A stretch of DNA of 64,000 nt from Coleofasciculus sp937127375 (GCA_040218875.1 JAVJQP010000072.1), one strand, 5' to 3'; shown: positions 1-8,679, counted from the first letter of the stretch. The notes: a model not told the origin generated them from the letters alone. Made by a program: numbers and translations.

Positions 1-1
1 G

Positions 2-553
2 GGTACGATGAAGGTGAACCAAGCCAAAATTAAAAAGCTACAGGCAGGGATTCGCGCTCGTGCAGCCAAGAAACTCGTCGGTGGTGAAATCATCAAAGTA
101 GAAGCACACCCGATTCCAGAACATCCCAGACCTCGCCGAGTCGTTGGTCGGGTGGCGTTAGTTGGAGACGCAGCGGGAACGGTGACGAAATCGTCTGGCG
201 AAGGGATTTACTTTGCCGCAAAATCCGCGCGGATGTGCGCCGAAACCATTGTCGAAACCTCCAATGGCGGAACTCGCATTCCCACGGAAGATGACCTCAA
301 GCTTTATCTCAAGCGCTGGGATAAGAAGTATGGCATCACCTATAAGGTGCTGGATATTCTGCAAACGGTCTTCTATCGGTCTGATGCGACTCGTGAAGCA
401 TTTGTGGAGATGTGTTCAGATCTAGATGTGCAGCGACTCACGTTTGACAGTTATTTGTACAAAACGGTTGTACCTGCTAATCCTTTAGTGCAGCTTAAAA
501 TTACTGCCAAGACGATTGGTAGTCTGTTGCGCGGAAACGCTTTAGCACCGTAA
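2..553 (+). CDS. chlP: Geranylgeranyl reductase ChlP, C-terminal part (gene cut by window edge)
   Basis: Geranylgeranyl reductase saturates the geranylgeranyl chain to phytyl for chlorophyll and tocopherol, using a FAD-dependent fold. The reading frame is open to the left edge, so the ATG at 8 is an internal methionine and the N-terminal FAD-binding half lies outside. What is visible is the second flavin-contacting motif, VGDAAG, about 50 residues in, followed by SSGEGIYFA and the helical C-terminus ending near SLLRGNALAP, as usual for cyanobacterial ChlP. Its position a few kb before chlL and chlN puts three chlorophyll genes together, although an unrelated gene separates them. The family call is firm; only the start is missing. 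Confidence 0.93.
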   Translation, partial: GTMKVNQAKIKKLQAGIRARAAKKLVGGEIIKVEAHPIPEHPRPRRVVGRVALVGDAAGTVTKSSGEGIYFAAKSARMCAETIVETSNGGTRIPTEDDLKLYLKRWDKKYGITYKVLDILQTVFYRSDATREAFVEMCSDLDVQRLTFDSYLYKTVVPANPLVQLKITAKTIGSLLRGNALAP

Positions 554-576
554 TCATTCCTTTTGTCATAACCCCA

Positions 577-626
577 AGGGCGGCGGGGACGTGCATTCGC
601 TTTAAGAATGTTCACCTAGCCGCCCT
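577..626. terminator. Possible chlP terminator hairpin
   Basis: Inverted arms AGGGCGGC (577-584) and GCCGCCCT (619-626) lie just after the chlP stop, with a long loop of about 34 bases. There is no clear T tract, so this could instead be a small repeat element. Confidence 0.35.
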
Positions 627-955
627 AATTATCTATAGTCAGATGTTAAATATTAAGTTCTGATAAAGCTGATCGAGAGATCTATAAAGTTTTTGTAAAA
701 TTGACCGATTTTTATTGTCAACCCGCTAATTAGGGGTTTACTATAAAAGTGCTGGTAAACTCAACTCACTTATTCAACCAGCGAATTCTATACAGAAGCA
801 CTAACTGAACTGTCTATCTTTGAAGAAATATTCCTTGGGAGTCCCCTCTTTTCTAGTAAAAGGGGGGATTCTTCGTTGTGGCGTTCTTTATTGAGGAGAG
901 CTTGCTATTTCACGTTCAATATAGTACATTTGTACCAAATTACAGCGTGATCCTC
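627..955. other. Intergenic region with one inverted repeat
   Basis: No gene is recognised here. An imperfect hairpin (CCCCTCTTTT at 843-852 against AAAAGGGGGG at 858-867) lies before the next gene. The reading frame of the next gene is open back to a GTG at 878, but that stretch overlaps the edge of this repeat region and does not look like conserved protein. Confidence 0.4.
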
Positions 956-1501
956 ATGAAAACACTGCAAGCCGGACTTCAATTCCTGCGTTCCCAGTTC
1001 ATGCAGCGTCAACCCCCTCGCGTCTTAAAAAAGCCACCTCGCAGGCGTTACCGTTCCCCTTACCCAGTTCCCCGAAAGGCAATCAAGGCACCCCCTCAAC
1101 CCGTGAAGTCTCAACCGCCTTTATCCTTTGAGCTTCAATCGTCTGTACGGATGCTACAGCAACGAACTAGAGACGGCTGGAAACGGTTAGAGTCTCAAGC
1201 CTTCCACATCAATCAGCTATCGACAGAGTTAGAAGCCGCGTTGCGAGAACTTAAAGCGATCGCGTCACAAGTGAATGCGGATTGGAAAACACTCCAGAAG
1301 ATGCAGCATTCGTCAACACAGGCGATTATTCCTAACATCTGTGAATATCAGATCACGAAGTTACCTTTGGTGCAGTACAAACCATCGGGTGCATTTCTAC
1401 TGACGACGCGATCGGTAGATTTATTCAAAGCTGAACGGGAAGCCATCCTATTAGCAAAAGTCTTGCGGCGTCGTACTCGACGTAAACGATTGAAACGTTA
1501 G
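956..1501 (+). CDS. Hypothetical basic protein
   Basis: Unrecognised protein of 181 residues if the ATG at 956 is used. A GTG at 878 would add 26 residues of unconvincing sequence. It is strongly basic at both ends: an Arg/Pro/Lys-rich N-terminal third (PRRRYRSPYPVPRK) and a C-terminal tail RRRTRRKRLKR. The middle, roughly residues 65-115, is helical and likely coiled coil (LESQAFHINQLSTELEAALR). No signal peptide or membrane segment is seen. The charge pattern would suit binding to nucleic acid or another polyanion, but that is inference only. It stands alone between chlP and a convergent nuclease gene. Confidence 0.6.
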   Translation: MKTLQAGLQFLRSQFMQRQPPRVLKKPPRRRYRSPYPVPRKAIKAPPQPVKSQPPLSFELQSSVRMLQQRTRDGWKRLESQAFHINQLSTELEAALRELKAIASQVNADWKTLQKMQHSSTQAIIPNICEYQITKLPLVQYKPSGAFLLTTRSVDLFKAEREAILLAKVLRRRTRRKRLKR

Positions 1502-1540
1502 TTCGGTTGCATAAAAGAACAAGCTAGAGGACACATCCTT

Positions 1541-1595
1541 TTAGTGTGAGCATCTTGCTCGCTACTAATACCCAATTAAAATGCGTGACAGCTTA
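1541..1595 (-). repeat. Dispersed element family G, partial copy
   Basis: This matches one end of the element copies at 19165, 50465 and 56913, reading GAGCATCTTGCTCGCTACTA and ending with the inverted terminus ATGCGTGACAGCTTA. A further GAGCATCTTGCTCGCTAC follows at about 1606-1623, so the partial unit is repeated directly. Confidence 0.7.
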
Positions 1596-1662
1596 TCCGT
1601 AGTGCGAGCATCTTGCTCGCTACAAGGAAGTTAACCAAGGTGATTTGGTACAGTAAACCTGA

Positions 1663-2592
1663 TTAAGATGGCGAATGTTCGTCTAACCAACGTTCCAAAT
1701 CCTCCAAACGATTTAAATCTAAAATCTCCTCGGTTAAATTTTCTAAGTCTTGCAAAGGCAAACGTTCAACCTTGGTACTTATCACCTCTGGTACTTCTCC
1801 AAAACGCTTGTTAAGTAGACGCATAACTAGAGCGATCGCTTCTTGCAAACGTCCTTTCTCTCTTCCTTTTTCTTCCCCTTGTTCTGCCGCATACGTTATC
1901 CGCCCTTTCTCATCTTGCAACATGATCCCCCGCCGTTCCACAACTTCTAACTCTTCTACGGTCATTTTGGCTTGGTTGGCAATGTTTAAAGCCAGTTCTA
2001 TCTCAGACACGTCTCCCAAATTATTAGGAATATTATCGAGACTAGCCGCTTCTTTTAGAAAGTAAATCCACTTATCGCTTAAACTGGTTAACTCTGACAA
2101 GCTTTTCTTGAATTTCGGTAGCTCCACGAAGATTAGCTGCAATTCTGGATCAGGATATTCAAAGTTTTTGTTTTTTTCCTGAAAAACAAATTGATTGATC
2201 ACATCTGGGGTGTTATTAAACAGGATGAAATCTGTAATCGTTACGCCGATCACTGGATTGAGAATCAGGTAATTTTCCCCAATCCCTAACTGATTGCTAT
2301 AAGCTTTGCTCAGATTGTAAACAATTCGTTTGCTAAAAGCTGTTACCCGCGCTATTTGCATTTCAATAATAACAACAGAACCGTTAGCTAAAACAGCTTT
2401 TATGTCTAAATAAGTATCTTTTAGAGTTATTGCCTGACCTGGATTATAAGGATTGGCAATTGTCAAGGATTGAATAATTTTGTCTCCATTATAAATAATG
2501 GCATTGAGGAAACTGATTAAAACCTCTTTGCTTTGTTCTGAGCCGAATATTTTTTTAAAGGCATAATCGACTTTAGGGCTGATAAATTTCAT
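1663..2592 (-). CDS. Rpn family PD-(D/E)XK nuclease / putative transposase with DUF4351 tail
   Basis: A member of the Rpn (RpnA/YhgA-like) group of PD-(D/E)XK nucleases, related to recombination-promoting nucleases and very common in cyanobacterial accessory DNA. The N-terminus MKFISPKVDYAFKKIFG is diagnostic. The nuclease core is visible as YLDIKAVLANGS followed by VVIIEMQIA (about residues 60-80), giving the D...ExQ active-site pattern. The last 50 residues (LLNKRFGEVPEVI ... LNRLEDLERWLDEH) match a DUF4351-type helical tail. A low-complexity linker GEEKGREKGR precedes the tail. At 309 residues the length is normal and the gene looks intact. It stands alone, facing away from chlL. Confidence 0.88.
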   Translation of the reverse strand: MKFISPKVDYAFKKIFGSEQSKEVLISFLNAIIYNGDKIIQSLTIANPYNPGQAITLKDTYLDIKAVLANGSVVIIEMQIARVTAFSKRIVYNLSKAYSNQLGIGENYLILNPVIGVTITDFILFNNTPDVINQFVFQEKNKNFEYPDPELQLIFVELPKFKKSLSELTSLSDKWIYFLKEAASLDNIPNNLGDVSEIELALNIANQAKMTVEELEVVERRGIMLQDEKGRITYAAEQGEEKGREKGRLQEAIALVMRLLNKRFGEVPEVISTKVERLPLQDLENLTEEILDLNRLEDLERWLDEHSPS

Positions 2593-2738
2593 GGTTTTAT
2601 TCCTGTTGAATCTAAGGTTAAAGGAGGGCTAGTAATCTTATTTTAGTAGTAAACAAGCGTCGTAGCTTTTCTATTGGGTTGTGGTTATCCTGATGCTATC
2701 AAAAAAACAATAAAACAATAGGGAACCTGGCGCGTGCG

Positions 2739-2797
2739 TAGGGGCGGGTTTCACGATTATCTTTTTAGTTGCACCCAGATGCGACTAAACCCGCCCT
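2739..2797. mobile_element. MITE-like repeat family A, copy 1
   Basis: Short element with inverted ends GGGGCGGGTTT and AAACCCGCCC around an AT-richer centre containing CACCCAGATGCGACTA. Nine more copies occur in the window. Confidence 0.8.
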
Positions 2798-3448
2798 GCC
2801 TTTCTCCGGTGAACGATCTCAACATCATTGGTTTTTCGAGCATCGGTATATTTATATCGCAACCATAGGCTTTAACCTATGCCAGGGCTTCCTGATCGCG
2901 GCGAGTGTCATCACTGCCACAAAAATTAATCTTTATTTACAACAATCTTGCCGGAGTTCGCCAAACCTGCGATCGCACGTTCTCTAAGTGACGTAAATTA
3001 AGGGTTTTTGGGGATCAGGGAGTCTCAGGGTTAGGGAATGCGATCGCGTCAAACCCCATCTATATCCCCGATTTCCCGTCAGCGTTGAGCTGGAGTTAGA
3101 TCACTAAGGTGAGCCAGCTTAGTCAGGCTAGAAGTCAATTAGCCGTATTTTTGCTTTTGTTCACATTTATATAAATAAAATACACAAAACTATAATAATT
3201 TGCTTAAATTGGCTTCAGAGTCACTCTGAAGCTATAAAAGCCTTTAAGCATTGATAGGCGTGATTGGATGGATACTTAAACCCCATCTCATTCCAACTCC
3301 CCCTTTCATTTCTCAGGGAGTTATGTCAATAATGCGATTAGCAGGCAGCAAGCAACGGCTGACGACTCAGCCCAAACCTAGATGCCAGCTCATTTAATAG
3401 CTACGACAACATTTCAGTTTTGATCCAAACGATAGGAGACAACGAAGC
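2798..3448. other. Long leader upstream of chlL
   Basis: About 650 bases without a convincing gene. A 72-codon frame from 2769 runs into family A and was rejected. The part from about 3160 to 3240 is AT-rich (TATAAATAAAATACACAAAA) and is the likeliest place for the chlL promoter, but no specific binding site was identified. Confidence 0.4.
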
Positions 3449-4315
3449 GTGAAACTCTCAGTTTATGGAAAAGGCGGTATTGGTAAGTCCACAACAAGCT
3501 GTAATATCTCCGTAGCTTTAGCCAGACGCGGCAAAAAGGTGTTGCAAATTGGTTGCGATCCGAAACATGACAGCACCTTTACCCTGACAGGCTTCTTAAT
3601 TCCCACGATTATCGATACGCTTCAGGAAAAGGATTATCACTACGAAGACGTTTGGCCCGAAGATGTTATCTATAAAGGCTATGGCGGCGTTGATTGCGTC
3701 GAAGCAGGTGGACCACCCGCTGGTGCAGGTTGCGGTGGCTATGTTGTCGGTGAGACAGTGAAGCTACTGAAAGAACTTAATGCGTTTGACGAGTACGATA
3801 TAATTCTATTTGATGTTCTCGGTGACGTAGTTTGTGGGGGATTCGCTGCGCCTCTGAACTATTCCGACTACTGCATGATTGTTACCGATAACGGCTTTGA
3901 TGCGTTATTCGCGGCGAACCGAATTGCGGCGTCTGTACGTGAAAAAGCCCGCACCCACCCCTTGCGCCTCGCTGGGCTGATCGGCAATCGTACCTCGAAG
4001 CGGGATCTGATCGATAAGTATATTGAAGCTGTACCCATTCCCGTGTTGGAGATTCTGCCCTTAATTGAAGATATTCGCATCTCTCGGGTTAAAGGGAAAA
4101 CCATTTTTGAAATGGCAGAAACTGATCCGTCTCTGACACCTGTGTGTGATTACTATCTGAATATTGCAGATCAAGTGTTGGCACGTCCAGAAGGTGTGGT
4201 TCCCAACGACTCCCCCGATCGCGAGTTGTTCTCCTTGCTGTCTGACTTCTACCTGAATCCCCAACAACCCAAGGTAAAGTCAGAGGAAGAAGAACTTGAC
4301 CTGATGATGGTGTAA
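3449..4315 (+). CDS. chlL: Light-independent protochlorophyllide reductase, iron-sulfur ATP-binding subunit ChlL
   Basis: ChlL is the NifH-like electron donor of dark-operative protochlorophyllide reductase. Its dimer hydrolyses ATP and passes electrons from a shared [4Fe-4S] cluster to the ChlN-ChlB catalytic component, allowing chlorophyll synthesis in darkness. The sequence shows the P-loop GKGGIGKS (residues 8-15), the switch I segment GCDPKHDST, and both cluster cysteines, Cys95 (in AGAGCGGY) and Cys129 (in VVCGGFAAP). The start is a GTG at 3449 with AGGAG about 12 bases upstream. At 288 residues it is full length. chlN follows in the same direction; chlB is not in this window. Confidence 0.97.
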   Translation: MKLSVYGKGGIGKSTTSCNISVALARRGKKVLQIGCDPKHDSTFTLTGFLIPTIIDTLQEKDYHYEDVWPEDVIYKGYGGVDCVEAGGPPAGAGCGGYVVGETVKLLKELNAFDEYDIILFDVLGDVVCGGFAAPLNYSDYCMIVTDNGFDALFAANRIAASVREKARTHPLRLAGLIGNRTSKRDLIDKYIEAVPIPVLEILPLIEDIRISRVKGKTIFEMAETDPSLTPVCDYYLNIADQVLARPEGVVPNDSPDRELFSLLSDFYLNPQQPKVKSEEEELDLMMV

Positions 4316-4365
4316 TTGGTCTTTTGTCCTTTGTCATTGGTTATGACGTTGAGACATTGGGTTAA

Positions 4366-4439
4366 GGGCGGGTTTTGTTGATAGTTATCGGTGACAAGTC
4401 GTTTGAGTGGCTAAACCCGCCCCGACAACCCGCCCCTAC
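4366..4439. mobile_element. MITE-like repeat family A, copy 2 (between chlL and chlN)
   Basis: Inverted ends GGGCGGGTTTT and AACCCGCCCCTAC. The right end is doubled (AAACCCGCCCC then AACCCGCCCCTAC). The element lies in the 212-base gap between chlL and chlN and could affect how they are co-transcribed. Confidence 0.78.
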
Positions 4440-4527
4440 ACTTGTGGCTGAATCCAGCCCTACCCTAAGACGTTGGACTTCTTATAGATAGAAACTTTCC
4501 TGAGAAACGAGAAGAGGAGAACTTTTT

Positions 4528-5931
4528 ATGACTGCGCTTCAAAACCCCCAATCCCTAGAGTTTGAATGCGAGACTGGAAATTACCATACATTTTGCCCGA
4601 TTAGCTGTGTAGCTTGGCTTTATCAGAAGATTGAAGATAGTTTCTTCTTAGTGATTGGCACAAAAACCTGTGGTTATTTCCTACAAAATGCTATGGGGGT
4701 GATGATTTTCGCCGAACCTCGTTATGCGATGGCGGAATTGGAAGAAGGAGATATTTCTGCCCAATTAAATGACTACGAAGAACTGAAGCGGTTATGTTTA
4801 CAGATTAAGCGCGATCGCAACCCGAGTGTAATTGTCTGGATTGGCACTTGCACCACCGAAATCATTAAGATGGATTTGGAAGGGTTAGCGCCGAAGTTGG
4901 AAAGCGAGATTGGCATTCCCATTGTGACAGCGCGGGCGAATGGGTTGGACTATGCCTTCACTCAAGGCGAAGATACAGTCCTCGCGGCGATGGCGCACAA
5001 ATGTCCGAAAGAAGCACCCAAGGTAGAAGCGGAAAAAGAAGAACGGAATGCGATTTCCAAACTACTCAACTTTGGACGCCAGAAAGAAGACGTTGCTGCT
5101 GAAGAATCGGAGTATGTGGATCATCCTCCCCTGGTACTATTTGGATCGTTACCTGACCCCGTGGTAACCAACCTTACTCTGGAACTGAAGAAGCAAGGAA
5201 TTAAAGTTTCCGGTTGGTTACCCGCGAAGCGGTATACTGAACTTCCAGTAATTGAAGAAGGGTATTATGTCTCTGGTGTCAACCCCTTCTTAAGCCGCAC
5301 TGCGACAACCTTAATGCGTCGCCGTAAGTGTAAATTAATTGGCGCACCGTTCCCCATTGGTCCCGATGGAACTCGCGCCTGGATTGAGAAGATTTGTTCG
5401 GTGTTTGGAATTGAACCGAAAGGATTAGATGAACGGGAAGCGCATATTTGGGAAAACCTGGAAGAGTATGTCAAGTTAATACGGGGTAAATCGGTATTCT
5501 TCATGGGGGATAACTTATTAGAAATTTCCCTGGCTCGTTTCTTAATTCGCTGCGGGATGAGTTGTCCAGAAATTGGTATTCCCTATATGGATAAGCGGTA
5601 TCAGAAGGCGGAATTGGATCTGCTGGAGAAAACCTGTCAGGAGATGGGAGTCCCGACACCAAAAATTATCGAGAAACCAGATAACTACAATCAAATTCAG
5701 CGAATTTATGAGTTGAATCCGGATTTGGTAATTACCGGAATGGCACATGCGAATCCTTTAGAAGCGCGAGGAATTAATACCAAGTGGTCTGTTGAGTTTA
5801 CATTTGCTCAGATTCACGGCTTTACCAATGCGCGGGATATTCTGGAGTTAGCCACTCGTCCTCTACGCCGCAATAACAACCTCAAGGATTTGGGTTGGGA
5901 TAAGTTGGTGAAAGAAGAAGCGAAGGTTTGA
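4528..5931 (+). CDS. chlN: Light-independent protochlorophyllide reductase subunit N
   Basis: ChlN forms the NifDK-like catalytic tetramer with ChlB, and this complex reduces ring D of protochlorophyllide with electrons from ChlL. The three cysteines that ChlN contributes to the NB cluster are visible as Cys23 (HTFCPISC), Cys48 (TKTCGYF) and Cys108 (IGTCTTE). Family blocks such as YPHG-like ANGLDYAFTQGED and the C-terminal GMAHANPLEARG are present. At 467 residues it has the usual length. Residues about 160-195 are a charged insert (EAEKEERNAISK), as in other cyanobacterial ChlN. The ribosome site GAGGAGA lies 8-14 bases before the ATG at 4528. Confidence 0.97.
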   Translation: MTALQNPQSLEFECETGNYHTFCPISCVAWLYQKIEDSFFLVIGTKTCGYFLQNAMGVMIFAEPRYAMAELEEGDISAQLNDYEELKRLCLQIKRDRNPSVIVWIGTCTTEIIKMDLEGLAPKLESEIGIPIVTARANGLDYAFTQGEDTVLAAMAHKCPKEAPKVEAEKEERNAISKLLNFGRQKEDVAAEESEYVDHPPLVLFGSLPDPVVTNLTLELKKQGIKVSGWLPAKRYTELPVIEEGYYVSGVNPFLSRTATTLMRRRKCKLIGAPFPIGPDGTRAWIEKICSVFGIEPKGLDEREAHIWENLEEYVKLIRGKSVFFMGDNLLEISLARFLIRCGMSCPEIGIPYMDKRYQKAELDLLEKTCQEMGVPTPKIIEKPDNYNQIQRIYELNPDLVITGMAHANPLEARGINTKWSVEFTFAQIHGFTNARDILELATRPLRRNNNLKDLGWDKLVKEEAKV

Positions 5932-5957
5932 TCTCTCCTCCTTTGAGATCGCTCCTA

Positions 5958-5983
5958 CCCCTCGGATTCCGAGGGGTTTATTT
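5958..5983 (+). terminator. chlN terminator
   Basis: A hairpin CCCCTCGG / CCGAGGGG with a three-base loop is followed by TTTATTTG, 26 bases after the chlN stop. This is a good rho-independent pattern. Confidence 0.7.
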
Positions 5984-5985
5984 GT

Positions 5986-6100
5986 CGTTCGTAGTAGCCA
6001 CTTTAGTGGCTGAAAAAGGTCTATCGATAACTGTTCAGCAATAAATCAAGGTGATCAACCGCGTTATCCTAAGACAGGATTAGATTTCCGAGGGAATTTC
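5986..6100 (+). repeat. 115-bp direct repeat, unit 1 (palindrome family D)
   Basis: Begins CGTTCGTAGTAGCCACTTTA and contains the hairpin AGCCACT-TT-AGTGGCT. Nearly identical to 6125-6239 in the same direction, so this is a local tandem duplication with a 139-bp period. Confidence 0.85.
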
Positions 6101-6124
6101 CAGAGAACGCGATCGCGATCGCAC

Positions 6125-6239
6125 CGTTCGTAGTAGCCACTTTAGTGGCTGAAAAAGGTCTATCGATAACTGCTTAGGGATAAATCAGGGTGATCAACCG
6201 CGTTATCCTAAAACATGACTGGATTTCAGAGGTAATTTC
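6125..6239 (+). repeat. 115-bp direct repeat, unit 2 (palindrome family D)
   Basis: Second unit of the duplication at 5986. The gap between the units and the DNA after unit 2 both carry ACGCGATCGC (HIP1), as expected if the repeated block is somewhat longer than 115 bp. Confidence 0.85.
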
Positions 6240-6321
6240 AATAGGACGCGATCGCACCGCTGTTGAATCTGCTGTAATTGTAGAGGACAGGAACTATCAC
6301 AGACAGGAGAGGAAGAGGAAG

Positions 6322-6567
6322 ATGAGTGTTGTGATTCCCAATGAAATTGTCAAAGCCAGTGGAATGTCAGCAGAAGAGTTGATGCTAGAGTTAGTCATTC
6401 TACTCTTTCAAAAGGATAAAATATCTTTGGGAAAAGCCAGTGAGTTAGTGGGGATGAATCAACTCCGATTTCAGCGACTGTTAGCTGATCGTAATATTTG
6501 CATTCATTACGATGTTGCTGAGTTTCAAGAAGACCTTAAGAGTTTACAAGAACGAGGTTGGCTGTGA
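6322..6567 (+). CDS. UPF0175 family antitoxin-like protein
   Basis: Small protein of 81 residues belonging to the UPF0175 group, helix-turn-helix proteins that usually precede a PIN-domain gene. The motif KISLGKASELVGMNQLRFQ is the putative recognition region, and the C-terminus EDLKSLQERGW is typical. The frame is open back to 6190, but that part runs through the 115-bp direct repeat. The ATG at 6322 is preceded by GGAAGAGGAAG and gives the standard family N-terminus, so it is preferred. The stop codon overlaps the start of the PIN gene (GTGA), which implies translational coupling. Likely role: neutralise the PIN toxin and repress the pair. Confidence 0.85.
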   Translation: MSVVIPNEIVKASGMSAEELMLELVILLFQKDKISLGKASELVGMNQLRFQRLLADRNICIHYDVAEFQEDLKSLQERGWL

Positions 6568-7055
6568 TCGTAGTCAGTGACACTTCGCCACTCAGCAGTT
6601 TAGCAATTGTTGAGCAATTATCACTTTTACAACAACTCTATGGAAAAGTGATTATTCCCACAGCCGTTGCTACTGAACTAGCTAATACGGAACCTGAGGA
6701 TAGCAGAGTCACAGCCGTCTTATCTTTGACTTGGATTGAGACTCAATCCGTTACCAACCGGACACTGATTGAAACGTTGCAAAATGAAGGGAAATTGGAT
6801 TTGGGGGAATCGGAAGCAATTGCCCTTTCCGTGGAGTTGAATGTAGACGAACTGCTGATCGATGAGCGATTGGGTAGGAGAGAGGCAAAACGTTTGGGAC
6901 TTTCAATTATTGGAGTGTTGGGAGTTTTAGTCGTAGCCAAGGGTAGAGGACTAATTTCGGCGGTGAAACCCATTATGGACGATTTAATTTTGCAAGCTGG
7001 CTTTCGGGTTAGTGATCGCTTGTATACCGAGGTTTTACAGGCTGCTGGTGAGTAG
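6564..7055 (+). CDS. PIN domain / DUF3368 toxin-like ribonuclease
   Basis: A PIN-fold protein of the DUF3368 group, 163 residues, probably the RNA-cleaving toxin of a type II pair with the UPF0175 gene before it. Acidic residues expected of a PIN active site are visible: Asp6 (IVVSDTSPL), the glutamates of KLDLGESEAIAL near residue 83, and Asp in LLIDERLGRREA near residue 103. The GTG at 6564 is chosen because it overlaps the antitoxin stop by four bases; a TTG at 6558 is also in frame. It belongs to the accessory block that continues with the DUF262 module. Confidence 0.86.
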   Translation: MIVVSDTSPLSSLAIVEQLSLLQQLYGKVIIPTAVATELANTEPEDSRVTAVLSLTWIETQSVTNRTLIETLQNEGKLDLGESEAIALSVELNVDELLIDERLGRREAKRLGLSIIGVLGVLVVAKGRGLISAVKPIMDDLILQAGFRVSDRLYTEVLQAAGE

Positions 7056-7162
7056 GAAATAGTCGAGAAATGCCATTTACAGAATTTGAGGAAAAATTTC
7101 TCAGTAGTGGATGGGTGTACGCTGGTAAGAAAGAAATAAGATAGAGGTAAAAGTTAAAAGCC

Positions 7163-7415
7163 ATGTTTCAAGAGCAACCCACCAACAACGATATCGAACT
7201 TTGGCAGAAAGTGTTTGACAAAGAAATTGCCCACATTCAAGCTCGCCAAGACTTCCTCAATAATTCTCTTAGAATTATATGTTGCTATTGATAGAGAACT
7301 TGCCAAAAGGCTTGCCCAGCGAGCAGTGGAACATGATTATTCAGATATTCGTGAAGTCGGGGAAGATTTCCAGAACTACCTGGAAAATCGGCATACTACT
7401 CTATCAGCAATTTAA
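7163..7415 (+). pseudogene. Small hypothetical gene broken by a frameshift
   Basis: An ATG at 7163 opens a frame (MFQEQPTNNDIELWQKVFDK ...) that stops at about 7291. From about 7262 the neighbouring frame carries a convincing continuation (LELYVAIDRELAKRLAQRA ... YLENRHTTLSAI) to 7415. Read together, the two halves make an acidic helical protein of roughly 80 residues with a well placed start. The simplest reading is a one-base frameshift near 7262, by decay or sequencing error; programmed slippage is not supported by an obvious slippery site. The function is unknown. It sits between the toxin pair and the DUF262 module. Confidence 0.5.
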
Positions 7416-7518
7416 TCCGCGATCGCTGTTAAAAACTGTCTACTCAGATTTTATATATAGCTGATGAAAGTACAAGGCATTAAATAGATTAAATGAGATT
7501 AGATTAGGAGTAACCATT

Positions 7519-8679
7519 GTGACAGAGCCAAATAACCTGAACTTAGAATTCACTAACGAAGACAGTAATAGTGATGAAGCTACATGGATTAACTCAGAGG
7601 AGGATGATATTGAGCCAGAAGACGAGGTAATTACAACTCCATTTGATCCCAGTCAAATCAGGGTTGATACGCGACCCATGACTATTGATTTAGTGCTTAA
7701 GAGAATTAAATTTGATGAGATTAATTTAGCTCCTGATTTTCAGCGTAACGCTAACATTTGGAACAATAAGGCAAAAAGCAGGCTCATTGAGTCTATTCTT
7801 ATTCGTATACCATTACCAGCCTTCTACATGGATGCTACTAATGAAGATAAATGGTTAGTTATCGATGGTTTGCAGCGGTTAAGTACTCTGAAGCAATTTG
7901 CTATTGATAAAACTCTTAAATTAAATAATTTAGAATTTCTCACTAATTTTAACGGTAAAAATTATGATGAGTTGCCGCGCAATTATCAGCGAAGAATCGA
8001 TGAAACAGTCCTAACTGTATATTTAATTGAAAAAGGAACTCCATCTAAAGTAAAGTACAACATTTTTCGACGAATTAACACAGGAGGTTTGCCTCTATCT
8101 CCCCAAGAATTACGTCATGCAATAAATCCAGGATCTGCAACAAAGTTTTTAGATAAGCTAGCAAAATCTAAGGAGTTTCAACAGGCTACCAGCATTGGTA
8201 AGAGAAAGCAAGAACGCATGGATGATCATGAATTTGTTTTGGGATTTGTTGCTTTCTTTCTGACCCCATATCAAGATTATAATGTTAAAGAGGGCAGAGA
8301 TTATTTTTTTAATGAAGCCATGGCAAAAATCAACAAGATGGAAACAAAAGAACTTGACGATATTGAATGTAAATTTCTTCGTTCTCTAAAAGCAGCTTAT
8401 TCTATTTTTAAAGAAAATTCTTTTCGCAAAATCATTAAAAATCAAGAAAAAAAACAACCTCTCAATAAAGCCTTGTTTGAGGTTTGGTCAGTTACATTAA
8501 GCAAACTCAATGATCCAAAACTTGAAATTCTTAAACAGCGCAAGGATAAGTTAATTCAAGAATTTGTGAGTTATAGTGAAAATGATGCTGAGTTTTTCCA
8601 TTCCATATCTCAGGCTTCTGAAAAGGTTAGCTATAGATTTGAGATAGTCGAAAAAATCGTTCAAACTGTTCTATCATGA
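7519..8679 (+). CDS. DUF262 domain protein (ParB/Srx-like nuclease family), first gene of a three-gene module
   Basis: The N-terminal half is a DUF262 domain, the ParB-like fold found in GmrSD-type nucleases and many phage-defence proteins. Key blocks are APDFQRNANIW (residues 71-81, matching the usual P-x-Y/F-Q-R), LIESILIRIPLP (89-100) and the hallmark VIDGLQRLSTL (114-124), followed by FRRINTGGLPLSPQELR. The C-terminal 170 residues are helical and lysine-rich without a recognised domain, so this is not a complete GmrS-GmrD fusion (no DUF1524/HNH part is seen). The start is a GTG at 7519 after TAGGAG. The first 45 residues are very acidic. The stop overlaps the next ATG by four bases, which ties it to the ATPase. 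Base composition is visibly AT-richer than in flanking genes, consistent with transfer. Confidence 0.88.
   Translation: MTEPNNLNLEFTNEDSNSDEATWINSEEDDIEPEDEVITTPFDPSQIRVDTRPMTIDLVLKRIKFDEINLAPDFQRNANIWNNKAKSRLIESILIRIPLPAFYMDATNEDKWLVIDGLQRLSTLKQFAIDKTLKLNNLEFLTNFNGKNYDELPRNYQRRIDETVLTVYLIEKGTPSKVKYNIFRRINTGGLPLSPQELRHAINPGSATKFLDKLAKSKEFQQATSIGKRKQERMDDHEFVLGFVAFFLTPYQDYNVKEGRDYFFNEAMAKINKMETKELDDIECKFLRSLKAAYSIFKENSFRKIIKNQEKKQPLNKALFEVWSVTLSKLNDPKLEILKQRKDKLIQEFVSYSENDAEFFHSISQASEKVSYRFEIVEKIVQTVLS

Noticed and set aside
2769..2987. 72-codon frame before chlL
   Set aside because: It starts inside a family A element and has no known relative or ribosome site.
6190..6321. Extension of the UPF0175 gene
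   Set aside because: The added residues lie in a 115-bp direct repeat; ATG 6322 has a good ribosome site and family N-terminus.
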